Source of the DNA: Afifella pfennigii DSM 17143
GTDB lineage: Bacteria > Pseudomonadota > Alphaproteobacteria > Rhizobiales > Afifellaceae
DNA length: 64,000 nucleotides
Direction: 5' to 3'
Assembly: GCF_000688515.1 (NCBI RefSeq)
Contig: NZ_JHZK01000002.1
Coordinates: forward strand, 186,001-250,000
Shown piece after piece: positions 7,484-15,559 of the stretch. Under the pieces are notes generated by a model, which saw only the letters and a program-made list of their open reading frames with translations, was not told where the DNA came from and made no database searches. The position numbers were made by a program, and so were the translations under genes. Position 1 is the stretch's first letter. Each line of letters begins with the position of its first letter.

Positions 7484-8830
7484 ATGGTTCCCGATCTCGT
7501 CCACAAATACTCCGCCCCGGTTCCGCGTTACACGAGCTATCCGACGGCCCCGCACTTCACCGAGGAGGTGGATAACGAGGTGGCGCGGGGATGGCTCGCC
7601 GAGCTGAAGCCGGGCACCACCGCTTCGCTCTACCTGCACATTCCGTTCTGCGACACGCTGTGCTGGTTCTGCGGCTGCACCACCCGTCACGTCCTGCGCT
7701 ACGACCCTATCCGGCCATATCTGCAGACGCTGAAGGATGAGCTGAAGCTCGTCGCCACGCTGGCGCCGGATTTGAAGGTGGAGCGCGTGCATTGGGGCGG
7801 CGGCTCGCCGACGCTCTTGAAGCCGGAAGATATCATCGGGCTCGCCGGCGCCATCCGCGACGCCTTTCCGAGCGCGGGCGAGGCGGAATTCGCCGTCGAG
7901 GTCGATCCGCGCGAGCTTGACGACGAGCGCGTCGCCGCGATCGGCGAGGCCGGCTTCACCCGCGCCTCCATCGGCGTGCAGGATTTCTCCAAGAAGGTGC
8001 AGACGGCGATCAACCGCATGCAGAGCTTTGAGGAGACGCAATCGGCGGCCGAGCGTCTTCGCGCCGTCGGCATCAAGTCGATCAACGTCGATCTCGTCTA
8101 CGGCCTGCCCTATCAGAGCCGCGCCAATCTCATCAGCACGGTGAAGAAGATCCTTCAGCTGAAGCCGGACCGGGTGGCGCTCTTCGGCTACGCGCATGTG
8201 CCGAACGTCATCCCACGCCAGAAGATGATCCCGGACGAGTCGCTGCCGGACGTGGTGGAGCGCTTCGCCCAGGCGAACCGGGCCGCGACCCTGTTCACCG
8301 GCGCCGGCTATCAGCGCATCGGCTTTGACCATTTCGCCCTGCCGGAGGATTCGCTGGCCGTGGCGGCCTGGGAGGGTCGGCTGCACCGCAACTTCCAGGG
8401 TTATACCGACGACCAGGCGGATGCGCTCATCGGCTTCGGCGCCTCCTCCATCAGCCAGCTCCCGCAGGGCTACTTGCAGAACGAGAAGACCAACCGGCGC
8501 TACACGGCGGCCATCGAGGAAGGCAAGCTCGCCACGGTGCGCGGCTTCACGCTTTCCAATACCGACCGGGTGCGCGCCTTCGTCATTGAGAGGCTCTTGT
8601 GTGACTTCGCCTTCTCCGGCGCGGCGTTGAAGGCGCGCTTCGGGGCGCTGGCCGATCCGGTCATCAACGATGCGCGCTATTTCGCCGAGGCCGATCCGGA
8701 CGGGCTGTTTGCCCGCGTCGGCGACCGCTTCGTGGTCACCGATCGCGGCCGGCCTTTCGTGCGCTCGGTGGCGGCCTCTTTCGACACCTATTTCGGCACG
8801 CGCGCGGCCACGCATTCGACGGCCGTTTAG
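7484..8830 (+). CDS. hemN: Oxygen-independent coproporphyrinogen III dehydrogenase (radical SAM)
   Basis: This cytoplasmic radical-SAM enzyme oxidatively decarboxylates coproporphyrinogen III to protoporphyrinogen IX without oxygen. The 448-residue protein opens with YSAPVPRYTSYPTAPHF, the HemN substrate-side motif. It then carries the 4Fe-4S/SAM motif Cys56-x3-Cys60-x2-Cys63 in HIPFCDTLCWFCGC and the HWGGGSPT glycine motif. The PRYTSYPT start separates true HemN from HemW-like proteins. ATG 7484 is chosen because it matches the family N-terminus; 41 in-frame codons before it have no match and would run through the FNR box. The gene lies between the two parts of the sulfolactate locus and ends at a strong terminator. 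Confidence 0.93.
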   Translation: MVPDLVHKYSAPVPRYTSYPTAPHFTEEVDNEVARGWLAELKPGTTASLYLHIPFCDTLCWFCGCTTRHVLRYDPIRPYLQTLKDELKLVATLAPDLKVERVHWGGGSPTLLKPEDIIGLAGAIRDAFPSAGEAEFAVEVDPRELDDERVAAIGEAGFTRASIGVQDFSKKVQTAINRMQSFEETQSAAERLRAVGIKSINVDLVYGLPYQSRANLISTVKKILQLKPDRVALFGYAHVPNVIPRQKMIPDESLPDVVERFAQANRAATLFTGAGYQRIGFDHFALPEDSLAVAAWEGRLHRNFQGYTDDQADALIGFGASSISQLPQGYLQNEKTNRRYTAAIEEGKLATVRGFTLSNTDRVRAFVIERLLCDFAFSGAALKARFGALADPVINDARYFAEADPDGLFARVGDRFVVTDRGRPFVRSVAASFDTYFGTRAATHSTAV

Positions 8831-8853
8831 CGGCCACATCGTTTCCGGGGGGC

Positions 8854-8894
8854 GCCGGTCGGCCAGGGGGGCGGGTCGACCGGCCCTTTTTTTT
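8854..8894 (+). terminator. Rho-independent terminator of hemN
   Basis: An 11-bp GC-rich stem (GCCGGTCGGCC with GGTCGACCGGC, one G-T wobble) with a 9-base loop is followed, after two C residues, by eight T residues. This is the clearest intrinsic terminator in the window. It separates hemN from the convergent suyB gene. Confidence 0.85.
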
Positions 8895-8963
8895 GGCGGA
8901 CCGACGCTTGTGCCAGAGGCGATCGTGTCAGGCTGAATGGCCAAGCTGCGCCTGCGCTCCTTC

Positions 8964-10142
8964 TCAGGCGCTGCGATAGAGCTTGGTCATGACGAATTCG
9001 CGGTGGCCGAGCGCCTCCGCGGCCGTGCTGCGGCCATTGGCGGTACGCCCGATCATGTCGATCAGCGTATCGCCCGCCTCCTCAAGCGTCATATCGCGGC
9101 GCAGGATGCCGGTGACATCGACGTCGATATGCTCCGACATGGTGCGCAAGGTTCGCGGATTGGCGGAGATCTTGATCACCGGCACGATCGGGTTGCCGAC
9201 GACATTGCCCTGGCCGGTGGGAAAGGTGTGGATGACATAGCCGCCGGCCGCCATCAGCGTCACGCATTCGGCCGCCGCGGAGGACGTATCCATGAAGTAG
9301 AGGCCGGGGCCGTTGGTGGGCTGCTCGGCCGGCTCCAGAATGTCGATGTAGCGGCAGGAGCGGCCGATTTTCTCAAGGTTGCCGAGCGCCTTTTCCTCGA
9401 TGGTGGTCAGGCCGCCTTCGATATTGCCCTTGGTCGGCTGGCTTTCGGAAAGGTCGTCGATCTTGTGCGCCTCGATGACCTCGTCCTGATAGGCCTTCCA
9501 CATCGCATACCAGCGCTCGCCGACCTCCGCGCTGGCGGCGCGCTCCTTGCAGATATGCTCCGCGCCGGTGATCTCCGACGTCTCGCCGAAGACGCCGTAG
9601 ATGCCTTCCGGAATCAGCTTGTCGTACATGTTGCCGACGGTAGGGCAGGAACCGAGGCCGGTCGTGGTGTCGCTCTCGCCGCATTTGGTGGAGATCCACA
9701 ATTCCGACATCCTGCATTCCTCGCGCGGCAGCTCGGACGCCCAATGGACGAATTCCTTGGCTTTGCGCGAGGCGTCCATGATGGTCTTCAGGTCGCCGTT
9801 CTGCTCGATGGCGAAGCCCTCCACCGGCTTGCCGGTCTTGGCGATGCCCTCCACGATGCGCTGCGTCCATCCAGGCTCGATGCCGATGACGATGACGGCG
9901 GCGACATTCGGGTTGGAGCCGGTGCCGATCATGGTGCGGAAATGCAGGTCGAGATCCTCGCCGAACTGCAGCCGGCCATAGGCGTGCGGCAGGGCCATCG
10001 TGCCCTTGATGTTGTTGGCCACGGCTTCGCAGGCCGCGTTGGAGATATCGTCCACCGGCAGGATGACGACGTGGTTGCGCACGCCGACCCGGCCGTTCTC
10101 GCGGCGGTAGGCGCGGATCGTCGATTTGCCGTTCAAGGCCAT
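8964..10142 (-). CDS. suyB: (2R)-sulfolactate sulfo-lyase, beta subunit
   Basis: The large subunit (392 residues) of SuyAB eliminates sulfite from (R)-3-sulfolactate to give pyruvate. It belongs to the UxaA/altronate-dehydratase-like family. Recognisable SuyB stretches include [20 protein letters not shown] at the N-terminus, [12 protein letters not shown] in the middle, and [18 protein letters not shown] and [17 protein letters not shown] near the end. Conserved cysteines ([20 protein letters not shown]) are plausible iron-sulfur or active-site ligands. Two adjacent ATGs (10145 and 10142) are possible; the second has the better distance from GGGAGA. It lies 82 bases after suyA. A generic UxaA hydratase is the alternative, but the SAF partner gene next door argues for SuyB. 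Confidence 0.88.
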   Translation of the reverse strand: MALNGKSTIRAYRRENGRVGVRNHVVILPVDDISNAACEAVANNIKGTMALPHAYGRLQFGEDLDLHFRTMIGTGSNPNVAAVIVIGIEPGWTQRIVEGIAKTGKPVEGFAIEQNGDLKTIMDASRKAKEFVHWASELPREECRMSELWISTKCGESDTTTGLGSCPTVGNMYDKLIPEGIYGVFGETSEITGAEHICKERAASAEVGERWYAMWKAYQDEVIEAHKIDDLSESQPTKGNIEGGLTTIEEKALGNLEKIGRSCRYIDILEPAEQPTNGPGLYFMDTSSAAAECVTLMAAGGYVIHTFPTGQGNVVGNPIVPVIKISANPRTLRTMSEHIDVDVTGILRRDMTLEEAGDTLIDMIGRTANGRSTAAEALGHREFVMTKLYRSA

Positions 10143-10224
10143 CATAGGGTCTCCCTGTCATCGGCCGGCCTGGGCTGAGCCGGCGGTCATGCGCGGCCGG
10201 GTGCCAGCGCGCGGCGCTTCCTCG

Positions 10225-10512
10225 TTACCAGCGCTTGGTCTTCAGGTTGTGGACGTGCACATGGCCGCCCTTCTCCACATCGGCGACGAAGCGGCCGATA
10301 TCCTCGCCATATTTCATCGCGGTGTCGCCCGACTTCAGGTCCTTCAGTGCCACTTTGTGGCCGATCGGTACGTCCGCCTTGGCGGTCAAATGGAAGGAGG
10401 AATTGTCGGCGGTGACGACGCAGAGCATGTCGGCGCCGGCCTTGAGGCCCTCCACCACCACGACGCCGACATTGTCGGCCTGTTCATGCACGAGAAGATG
10501 CGGCTGGCTCAT
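10225..10512 (-). CDS. suyA: (2R)-sulfolactate sulfo-lyase, alpha subunit
   Basis: This is the small SAF-domain subunit (95 residues) of SuyAB. It begins SQPHLLVHEQADNVGVVVVE, continues with PIGHKVALKDLKSGD and IKYGEDIG-like text (MKYGEDIGRFVADV), and ends HVHVHNLKTKRW. This is the pattern of SuyA and UxaA N-terminal domains. The start at 10512 follows a strong GGGAGGA. The gene is first of the suyAB pair and is divergent from a GntR-type regulator, with a palindromic operator in the shared 106-base gap. With SuyB it releases sulfite from sulfolactate, so the cell must also oxidise or export sulfite. Confidence 0.88.
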   Translation of the reverse strand: MSQPHLLVHEQADNVGVVVVEGLKAGADMLCVVTADNSSFHLTAKADVPIGHKVALKDLKSGDTAMKYGEDIGRFVADVEKGGHVHVHNLKTKRW

Positions 10513-10597
10513 TTGTCCTCCCAGGCAATGCGATGAGGGCCGTCGGCCTCGCCGAAATGGCCCGGCGGAAGCTCGATCCCTTCCGCTGCGACGAGAA

Positions 10598-10611
10598 GTC
10601 TTATATAAGAC
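10598..10611. promoter_or_regulatory. Palindromic operator between suyAB and the GntR regulator
   Basis: GTCTTATATAAGAC is a perfect 14-bp palindrome in the divergent promoter region. It ends 7 bases before the regulator ATG and is followed by a partial direct copy (ATAAGAC). GntR/HutC proteins typically bind AT-centred palindromes of this kind. The TATATA core could also be the -10 of the regulator gene, in which case binding would mean autorepression. Confidence 0.7.
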
Positions 10612-10618
10612 ATAAGAC

Positions 10619-11392
10619 ATGACGGAAGCGAGCGTCAAGGACATGCCGGAGACGACGGCCAAGGAGAGGGCCAAACAGGAAGGCCCTCTCTTCAAGCCGC
10701 TCTATCTGCAGGTGCGCGAACGGCTGACCGGCCGCATGATCGAGGGATTGTGGCCGCCGGGCATGCTGTTGCCGAGCGAGCAGCGCTTGGCCGCCGAACT
10801 CGGCGTCAGCCAGGGCACGGTGCGCAAGGCGCTCGACGCCATGGCGGCCGATCACCTCCTCGTCCGTCGCCAGGGACGCGGCACCTTCGTGGCCGAGCCG
10901 GAGGAGGGGCGTATCCTTTTCCAGTTCTTTCGCCTGCGCCCCGACGATGGCCGCGCGCCCTTCCCGGAAAGCACCGCGGTCTCGCTACGGGCCGACCGGG
11001 CGGATGCGGAGACGGCCGCTCTGCTGACGCTGGAATCGCGTGCACGCATCTGGCGCTTGAAACGGCTGCGCCGCCTCGACGGTGTTCCGCTCATCGTGGA
11101 GGAGGTCGTCCTTCCCTTCGCCCGCTTCCGCCATCTGGACCGGGAGGAGCCGCTGCCGAACAATCTCTATGCTCTTTACGCGGGTCGCTTCGGCGCCACT
11201 ATCGCCCGCGCCGAGGAGCGACTGAAGGCGGTGGCAGCTGGCCGGGCGGAGGCCACGGCGCTTGGCTGCCCGGAAGGCGCGCCGCTTCTGCGCATCGACC
11301 GCATTGCCTATGGGCTCGACGACAGGCCCGTGGAGCAGCGTGTCTCGCTCTGCCTGAGCGAGCAGCACCACTACGCTAATTCCCTGCGCTGA
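10619..11392 (+). CDS. GntR/HutC-family transcriptional regulator, probable regulator of suyAB
   Basis: This 257-residue DNA-binding protein has a winged helix at about residues 24-92 (LLPSEQRLAAELGVSQGTVR, then RRQGRGTFVAEP). A UTRA effector domain follows (about 110-250) and ends near EQRVSLCLSEQHHYANSL. HutC-type proteins usually repress adjacent catabolic genes and release DNA on binding a pathway metabolite. Divergence from suyA and the palindrome in between make sulfolactate or a related compound the likely ligand. No ribosome-binding site precedes ATG 10619, so either the message is leaderless or translation starts at ATG 10643. Confidence 0.88.
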   Translation: MTEASVKDMPETTAKERAKQEGPLFKPLYLQVRERLTGRMIEGLWPPGMLLPSEQRLAAELGVSQGTVRKALDAMAADHLLVRRQGRGTFVAEPEEGRILFQFFRLRPDDGRAPFPESTAVSLRADRADAETAALLTLESRARIWRLKRLRRLDGVPLIVEEVVLPFARFRHLDREEPLPNNLYALYAGRFGATIARAEERLKAVAAGRAEATALGCPEGAPLLRIDRIAYGLDDRPVEQRVSLCLSEQHHYANSLR

Positions 11393-11525
11393 GCGCCCTT
11401 GCCGTGCCCGGTCCGACGATCCTCGGCGCCGCCAACTCGGCGAGGCCGGGCGAGGAGGTGAGGGATTGAACCGGCGGCGCGACGGCACGTTTCACCAGCG
11501 AGAACATCCGGCCGAGCCGCGCAAG

Positions 11526-12506
11526 ATGGAACAGCCTCGCCTCCATGTCGTCTTCAACGAACGTTCCGGCGCTTCCGCCGAAGCGGGCCTGACGGCGAGG
11601 GAGCTCGCCGAGCGCCTCGCTGAGGCTGGTTTTGAGGTCGAGATCGACGTGGATATGAACCGGCCGCTCGCCGATCGGGCGGCAGCGGCGGCTTCGGGGC
11701 ATGCCGATATCGTGGTGGCGGCCGGTGGCGACGGCACGGTGACCACGGTGGCGTCCGCTCTCGCGCGCGGCGGCAAGACGCTTGCAATCCTGCCGCTCGG
11801 TACGGCCAATCTTCTTGCCCGCGACCTCGGCATACCGATGGATCTTCGCGAGGCGATCGTGGCGCTTGGCCGGATGCGTCCGCGGCGCATCGATGCTGGC
11901 GAGGTCAACGGCCGTCTTTTCCTGCACAAGGTGGTCATCGGCCTTGCCCCGGCGATCGCCGAGGAGCGCGAGAAAATCCGGGAGAATCAGAGCTTTGCCG
12001 CGCTCGCCCGGCTTCTCATCTCCTTCCTGCGTCGGCTCGGCGAAGCGCGCGACATGCGTGTAGTCCTCACCATCAACGGCCGCCCCAGTGCCGAAAAGCT
12101 CCGGGTGCGGGCCATCGCCATTGCCAACAATGCCTATGATGAAGGGCTCGGCCGGTTTTTCGCACGCTCGCGGCTCGATGCGGGACGGCTCACCGTCTAC
12201 GCGCTGCGCCGGCTCGCTTTCAAGGACTTCCTACGGCTCACCCTGCGCATGTTGCTCGGGCGCTGGCGGCGGGACGATGCCTTGATGATCCGTCAGGCCG
12301 AGTGGGTGACGCTGCACTCGCGCCGGTGGCTCTTGAAGGTGATGATCGACGGCGAGGTGGAGCGGCTCGCCACGCCTTTGCGCCTGCGCATCCTTGCCGG
12401 CGCGATATCCGTCCTGGCGCCTGTGATGGAGACGGGGAGTGTGCTCGACAGCGCTGAACAGGACGCCAGCCTGGCCGAGCCTGCCGCCAAGGCGGCCTCA
12501 TGCTGA
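11526..12506 (+). CDS. Diacylglycerol kinase-like lipid kinase (YegS/DAGK catalytic family)
   Basis: The 326-residue protein carries the DAGK catalytic signature [15 protein letters not shown] near residue 70, then [17 protein letters not shown], and the C-terminal lipid-kinase pattern with MIDGE. It would phosphorylate a lipid or lipid-like alcohol at the inner face of the membrane. The exact substrate of this family is often unknown. The start at ATG 11526 leads straight into the conserved strand RLHVVFN; an upstream TTG at 11466 adds 20 codons with no family match. The last seven bases overlap the following metallophosphoesterase gene, so the two are probably coupled. Confidence 0.82.
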   Translation: MEQPRLHVVFNERSGASAEAGLTARELAERLAEAGFEVEIDVDMNRPLADRAAAAASGHADIVVAAGGDGTVTTVASALARGGKTLAILPLGTANLLARDLGIPMDLREAIVALGRMRPRRIDAGEVNGRLFLHKVVIGLAPAIAEEREKIRENQSFAALARLLISFLRRLGEARDMRVVLTINGRPSAEKLRVRAIAIANNAYDEGLGRFFARSRLDAGRLTVYALRRLAFKDFLRLTLRMLLGRWRRDDALMIRQAEWVTLHSRRWLLKVMIDGEVERLATPLRLRILAGAISVLAPVMETGSVLDSAEQDASLAEPAAKAASC

Positions 12507-13318
12507 TTGCGCATCTGTCCGACCTGCATTTCGGCCGGCACGATCCGGTGCTGGCGGCATCGCTGACGCAGGACCTCATTCAGACAGCGCCCGATCTCGT
12601 CGTCGTCAGTGGCGACTTTGCCCAGCGCGGAAGAAACAGAGAATTCGCCGAGGCGGCGGCCTTTCTCTCCAGCTTGCCGATGCCAGTCTTCGCCGTTCCC
12701 GGCAATCACGACATCCCGGCCTTCCATCTCATCCAGCGTTTTCTCGATCCCTATCGCCGCTATCGCAGCTATATCGACGACGATCTGGAGCCCTTTCTGG
12801 AGATGGACGGCGTGGCGCTCGCCGGGCTCAAGACCTCTCGGCGGGCGCGGCGCGGGCTCAACTGGTCGCACGGCTCCATCAGCCGCGAGCAGCTCGACGC
12901 CCTCGGCAAACGATTCCAGCAGGCGGACCCCGCCGCTCTGCGCATCGTCGTGGCGCACCATCCTCTCTTGCTGCCAGAAGAGGGGGGCGAGATGCGCCCG
13001 GTGAAACGTGCCGATCTGGCCTTGCAGCGTTTCGCCGAGCTCGGGGTCCGGCTGGTCCTTTCCGGCCATTTTCACATGGCCTATGTGCGCCGGCACGGTT
13101 CGCCAGGAGGGGAGCGCGAGGGCGTGCCGCCCACTACAGGCGCCCGCCGGGCCGCACATGCGCCGATCCTGGTGGCGCAGGCGGCGACTTCCATTTCCAC
13201 GCGGCTCAGGGGCGAGCCGAACGCTTACAACGCCATTACCATCGAGGCGGGGAGCATCGACATTGCCGTGCATGCCTGGAACGGGGTGGCGTGGCGTCCT
13301 GCCGGCCGGAGTATCTGA
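12500..13318 (+). CDS. Metallophosphoesterase (CpdA-like, class III phosphodiesterase family)
   Basis: This 272-residue binuclear metallophosphatase has the ordered metal-binding motifs SDLHFG (7-12), [10 protein letters not shown] (about 34-43), VPGNHD (about 66-71), VVAHHPLL and SGHFHMAY. This set fits cyclic-nucleotide phosphodiesterases of the CpdA type and also phospholipid or nucleoside phosphoesterases. Its start overlaps the end of the DAGK-like gene by seven bases. That coupling makes a phospholipid-linked role at least as plausible as cAMP hydrolysis. No signal peptide is visible, so it is cytoplasmic. Confidence 0.8.
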   Translation: MLIAHLSDLHFGRHDPVLAASLTQDLIQTAPDLVVVSGDFAQRGRNREFAEAAAFLSSLPMPVFAVPGNHDIPAFHLIQRFLDPYRRYRSYIDDDLEPFLEMDGVALAGLKTSRRARRGLNWSHGSISREQLDALGKRFQQADPAALRIVVAHHPLLLPEEGGEMRPVKRADLALQRFAELGVRLVLSGHFHMAYVRRHGSPGGEREGVPPTTGARRAAHAPILVAQAATSISTRLRGEPNAYNAITIEAGSIDIAVHAWNGVAWRPAGRSI

Positions 13319-13332
13319 GGGCGAACGAAAAC

Positions 13333-13355
13333 GGCAGGGCGCATCGCGCCCTGCC
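13333..13355 (+). terminator. Hairpin terminator after the metallophosphoesterase gene
   Basis: GGCAGGGCGC and GCGCCCTGCC form a perfect 10-bp stem with a 3-base loop, 14 bases after the stop. It lies between two convergent genes. There is no long T-run, so terminator activity is likely but unproven. Confidence 0.6.
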
Positions 13356-13376
13356 GGGGAATTCAAGACAGGTGGC

Positions 13377-13397
13377 GCCCGCTCGCCTGGAGCGGGC
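13377..13397 (-). terminator. Hairpin after the cold-shock gene
   Basis: GCCCGCTC and GAGCGGGC form a perfect 8-bp stem with a 5-base loop, 8 bases beyond the csp stop on the minus strand. There is no T-run. With 13333-13355 it makes a back-to-back termination region between the convergent genes. Confidence 0.55.
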
Positions 13398-13405
13398 GGC
13401 CTTCC

Positions 13406-13615
13406 TTATGCCGGCTGCAGGTTCGCCGCAGCGCTCTTGCCGGAGCGCCGGTCGGCCTCCACGTCGAAGGAGACGCGCTGGCCTTCCACCAGGCCGCGCA
13501 GGCCGGCCGCTTCCAGGGCCGTGGCATGGACGAAAACGTCCTTGCCGCCATCCTCCGGCTGGATGAAGCCGTAGCCCTTCTGGGCGTTGTAGAATTTCAC
13601 AGTGCCGATCGCCAT
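13406..13615 (-). CDS. Cold-shock protein (CSD nucleic-acid chaperone)
   Basis: This single-domain protein of 69 residues starts MAIGTVKFYNAQKGYGFIQP. It holds both RNA-binding motifs, RNP1 (KGYGFIQP) and RNP2 (DVFVHATAL). It binds single-stranded RNA or DNA and melts secondary structure. A second ATG one codon earlier (13618) is also possible; AAGGA lies upstream. The 190-base region before it is gene-free and could hold a structured 5' leader, as is common for csp genes. The next leftward gene is a DEAD-box helicase, a common cold-response partner. Confidence 0.93.
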   Translation of the reverse strand: MAIGTVKFYNAQKGYGFIQPEDGGKDVFVHATALEAAGLRGLVEGQRVSFDVEADRRSGKSAAANLQPA

Positions 13616-13810
13616 CATAGTATCCTTTCGCTGACGCGTTTTAGGCAGCACGAGCGCTTTGCGCCCGTGCGGGAAGATCGAGTTTTGGGAGAAAGTCTGA
13701 ACGCGCGCCCAGCGAGCCAGGCGATACGGCCAAGTCGTCCGGCCAAAGTCGATACGCCCTTTTAAGCCGGGAATGCGGCCGCAGCAAGGCGCTTGCTGCG
13801 CATAGCGCCA

Positions 13811-15115
13811 TCACGCCGCGGCGAGGCGGCGCTTGGGACGACGGCTACGCCCCCGGGCGGCGCGCGCCGGCTTCGCCTCCCGGTTGCCTGTCTTCCCGTC
13901 TTCGCGGGAAGGGGCGGGCCGTGCGGGGCGTCCTTGGCCGCGCTTGCGACCGCCGGGGGAGCCTGCGGCCGGCGCCTCGTCTGCCCTTGCAGGCTGGCCG
14001 CTGGCAACGCGGATCGGCACGCCCGTCAGCTTTTCGATGCCGCGCAGAAGCTTCACATCCTCTGGGGCGCAGAACGCGACCGCCTCGCCGGCCGCGCCGG
14101 CCCGCGCCGTGCGGCCGATGCGGTGAACGTAGCTTTCTGGCACTTCCGGCAAATCGAAGTTGTAGACGTGGCTGACGCCGGGAATATCGATGCCGCGAGC
14201 GGCAACGTCGGTCGCCACGAGAATGCGGATGTCTCCGTCGCGGAAGGCGCGAATCGCCCGCTCACGCTGGTTCTGGCTCTTGTTGCCATGGATGGAACCG
14301 GCGGCGAAGCCGTCCTTGACGAGGTTCTTCATCAGCTTTTCCGCGCCATGCTTGGTGCGGGCGAAGACAAGGGAGAGATCGTCCGGGCGCTCCGCCAGGC
14401 ACTCCCTGAGCAGGGCGGGCTTCTCGGTCTTGGCGACGAAATGCACCGACTGAGCGATCTTGTCGGCGGTGCGCCCGCGAGGAGCCACCTCCATCTGGAC
14501 CGGATCGACGAGGTAGGCGCGCGACAATTCCTCGATCTGCTTTGGCATTGTGGCGGAGAAGAGCAGCGTCTGGCGCGGCGTGCCGACCAGCTTGGCGATG
14601 CGGCGCAGCGCGTGGATGAAGCCGAGATCGAGCATCTGGTCGGCTTCGTCGAGGACGAGGAAGCGGGCGCTTCCAAGATGCACCGCGCCGCGTTCGGTCA
14701 GATCGAGGAGCCGGCCGGGCGTGGCGACGAGGATGTCGGTGCCGCGCTTCAGGCGTCGGATCTGGTTGCCGATAGAGGCGCCGCCGACGACGGTCGCGAC
14801 GGTGATCTTCGTGCCGCGCACATAGGCATCGAGATTGGCGGCGATCTGGTTCACCAATTCGCGCGTCGGAGCGAGGATGAGGGCCGCGACCTCGCGCGGC
14901 CGGGGCCGGCCGCCCTCCTCCATGAGCTTGTGCACGAGGGGCAGGCCGAAGGCGGCCGTCTTGCCGGTGCCGGTCTGAGCGAGGCCGAGGACATCGCGGC
15001 CCGCCAGAGCCGGCGGAATGGCCTTCGTCTGGATGGGGGTCGGTGTTTCGAAGCCGAGAGCGGCGACGGATTGCAGGATCATCGGGTGAAGCCCGAGCTG
15101 ATCGAAACGGATCAA
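13811..15115 (-). CDS. DEAD-box ATP-dependent RNA helicase (RhlE/CsdA-like)
   Basis: The protein has the DEAD-box motifs in order: Q motif (FETPTPIQ), I (AQTGTGKTAAFG), Ia (APTRELVNQ), Ib (TPGRLLDL), II (VLDEADQML), III (SATMP), V (ATDVAARGIDIPG) and VI (HRIGRTARAG). A basic tail of about 65 residues rich in Arg, Lys, Gly and Pro follows and probably grips RNA. It would unwind duplexes in ribosome assembly or mRNA decay. I place the start at TTG 15115, because AAAGG lies 7 bases before it and the next residues IRFDQLGL match the family. No in-frame ATG lies close by; an ORF start at 15214 would add 33 unmatched residues. Confidence 0.9.
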   Translation of the reverse strand: MIRFDQLGLHPMILQSVAALGFETPTPIQTKAIPPALAGRDVLGLAQTGTGKTAAFGLPLVHKLMEEGGRPRPREVAALILAPTRELVNQIAANLDAYVRGTKITVATVVGGASIGNQIRRLKRGTDILVATPGRLLDLTERGAVHLGSARFLVLDEADQMLDLGFIHALRRIAKLVGTPRQTLLFSATMPKQIEELSRAYLVDPVQMEVAPRGRTADKIAQSVHFVAKTEKPALLRECLAERPDDLSLVFARTKHGAEKLMKNLVKDGFAAGSIHGNKSQNQRERAIRAFRDGDIRILVATDVAARGIDIPGVSHVYNFDLPEVPESYVHRIGRTARAGAAGEAVAFCAPEDVKLLRGIEKLTGVPIRVASGQPARADEAPAAGSPGGRKRGQGRPARPAPSREDGKTGNREAKPARAARGRSRRPKRRLAAA

Positions 15116-15137
15116 AATATAACCTTTCAGGGACGAA

Positions 15138-15156
15138 GGCCGCCCTCGTGGCGGCC
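15138..15156 (-). promoter_or_regulatory. Stable hairpin just upstream of the helicase start
   Basis: GGCCGCC and GGCGGCC form a perfect 7-bp stem around a 5-base loop, about 22 bases before the TTG and close to its ribosome-binding site. In the mRNA it could tune translation with temperature or helicase level. The rest of the 15116-15559 gap (444 bases) shows no supportable gene. It probably holds the helicase promoter and leader plus the 3' end of the transporter transcript. Confidence 0.4.
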
Positions 15157-15559
15157 CGCCCATGTCGACAGTCAAACGAGAATGGCGTCCGCCGCCTGAG
15201 CGGGGCGCTCTCATCTGCGGTTGCGGGCGGGCGCTCGCCCGGGACCGAAATGTCCTCAGGTCGCCCGACCGTCAGAACCCCGCGTGAAGTGGGAACTTGC
15301 TTGGAAAACGGCTGTGGCTGGATGGCCTTTGCCGGTAGGTCTCTTGCGCCGGAAGGTCTGACGGCATGCGAGCCGCAAGGTCTCCTTCAACGGCGCCAGC
15401 TGCTCACGCGGCAGCGAGACGTTGCAAGGCATATCGGCTGACGCGCGCCGAAAGTCAACCGGTCGCTTCCAGGTGCCAGAATGGCGGCCGAGGGTGGGAC
15501 CTTGCCGTGCCAAGGGGCCCGCGCCGAGCGCCTCGCCTTCGGCCCTCCTGCGAGCGGCC

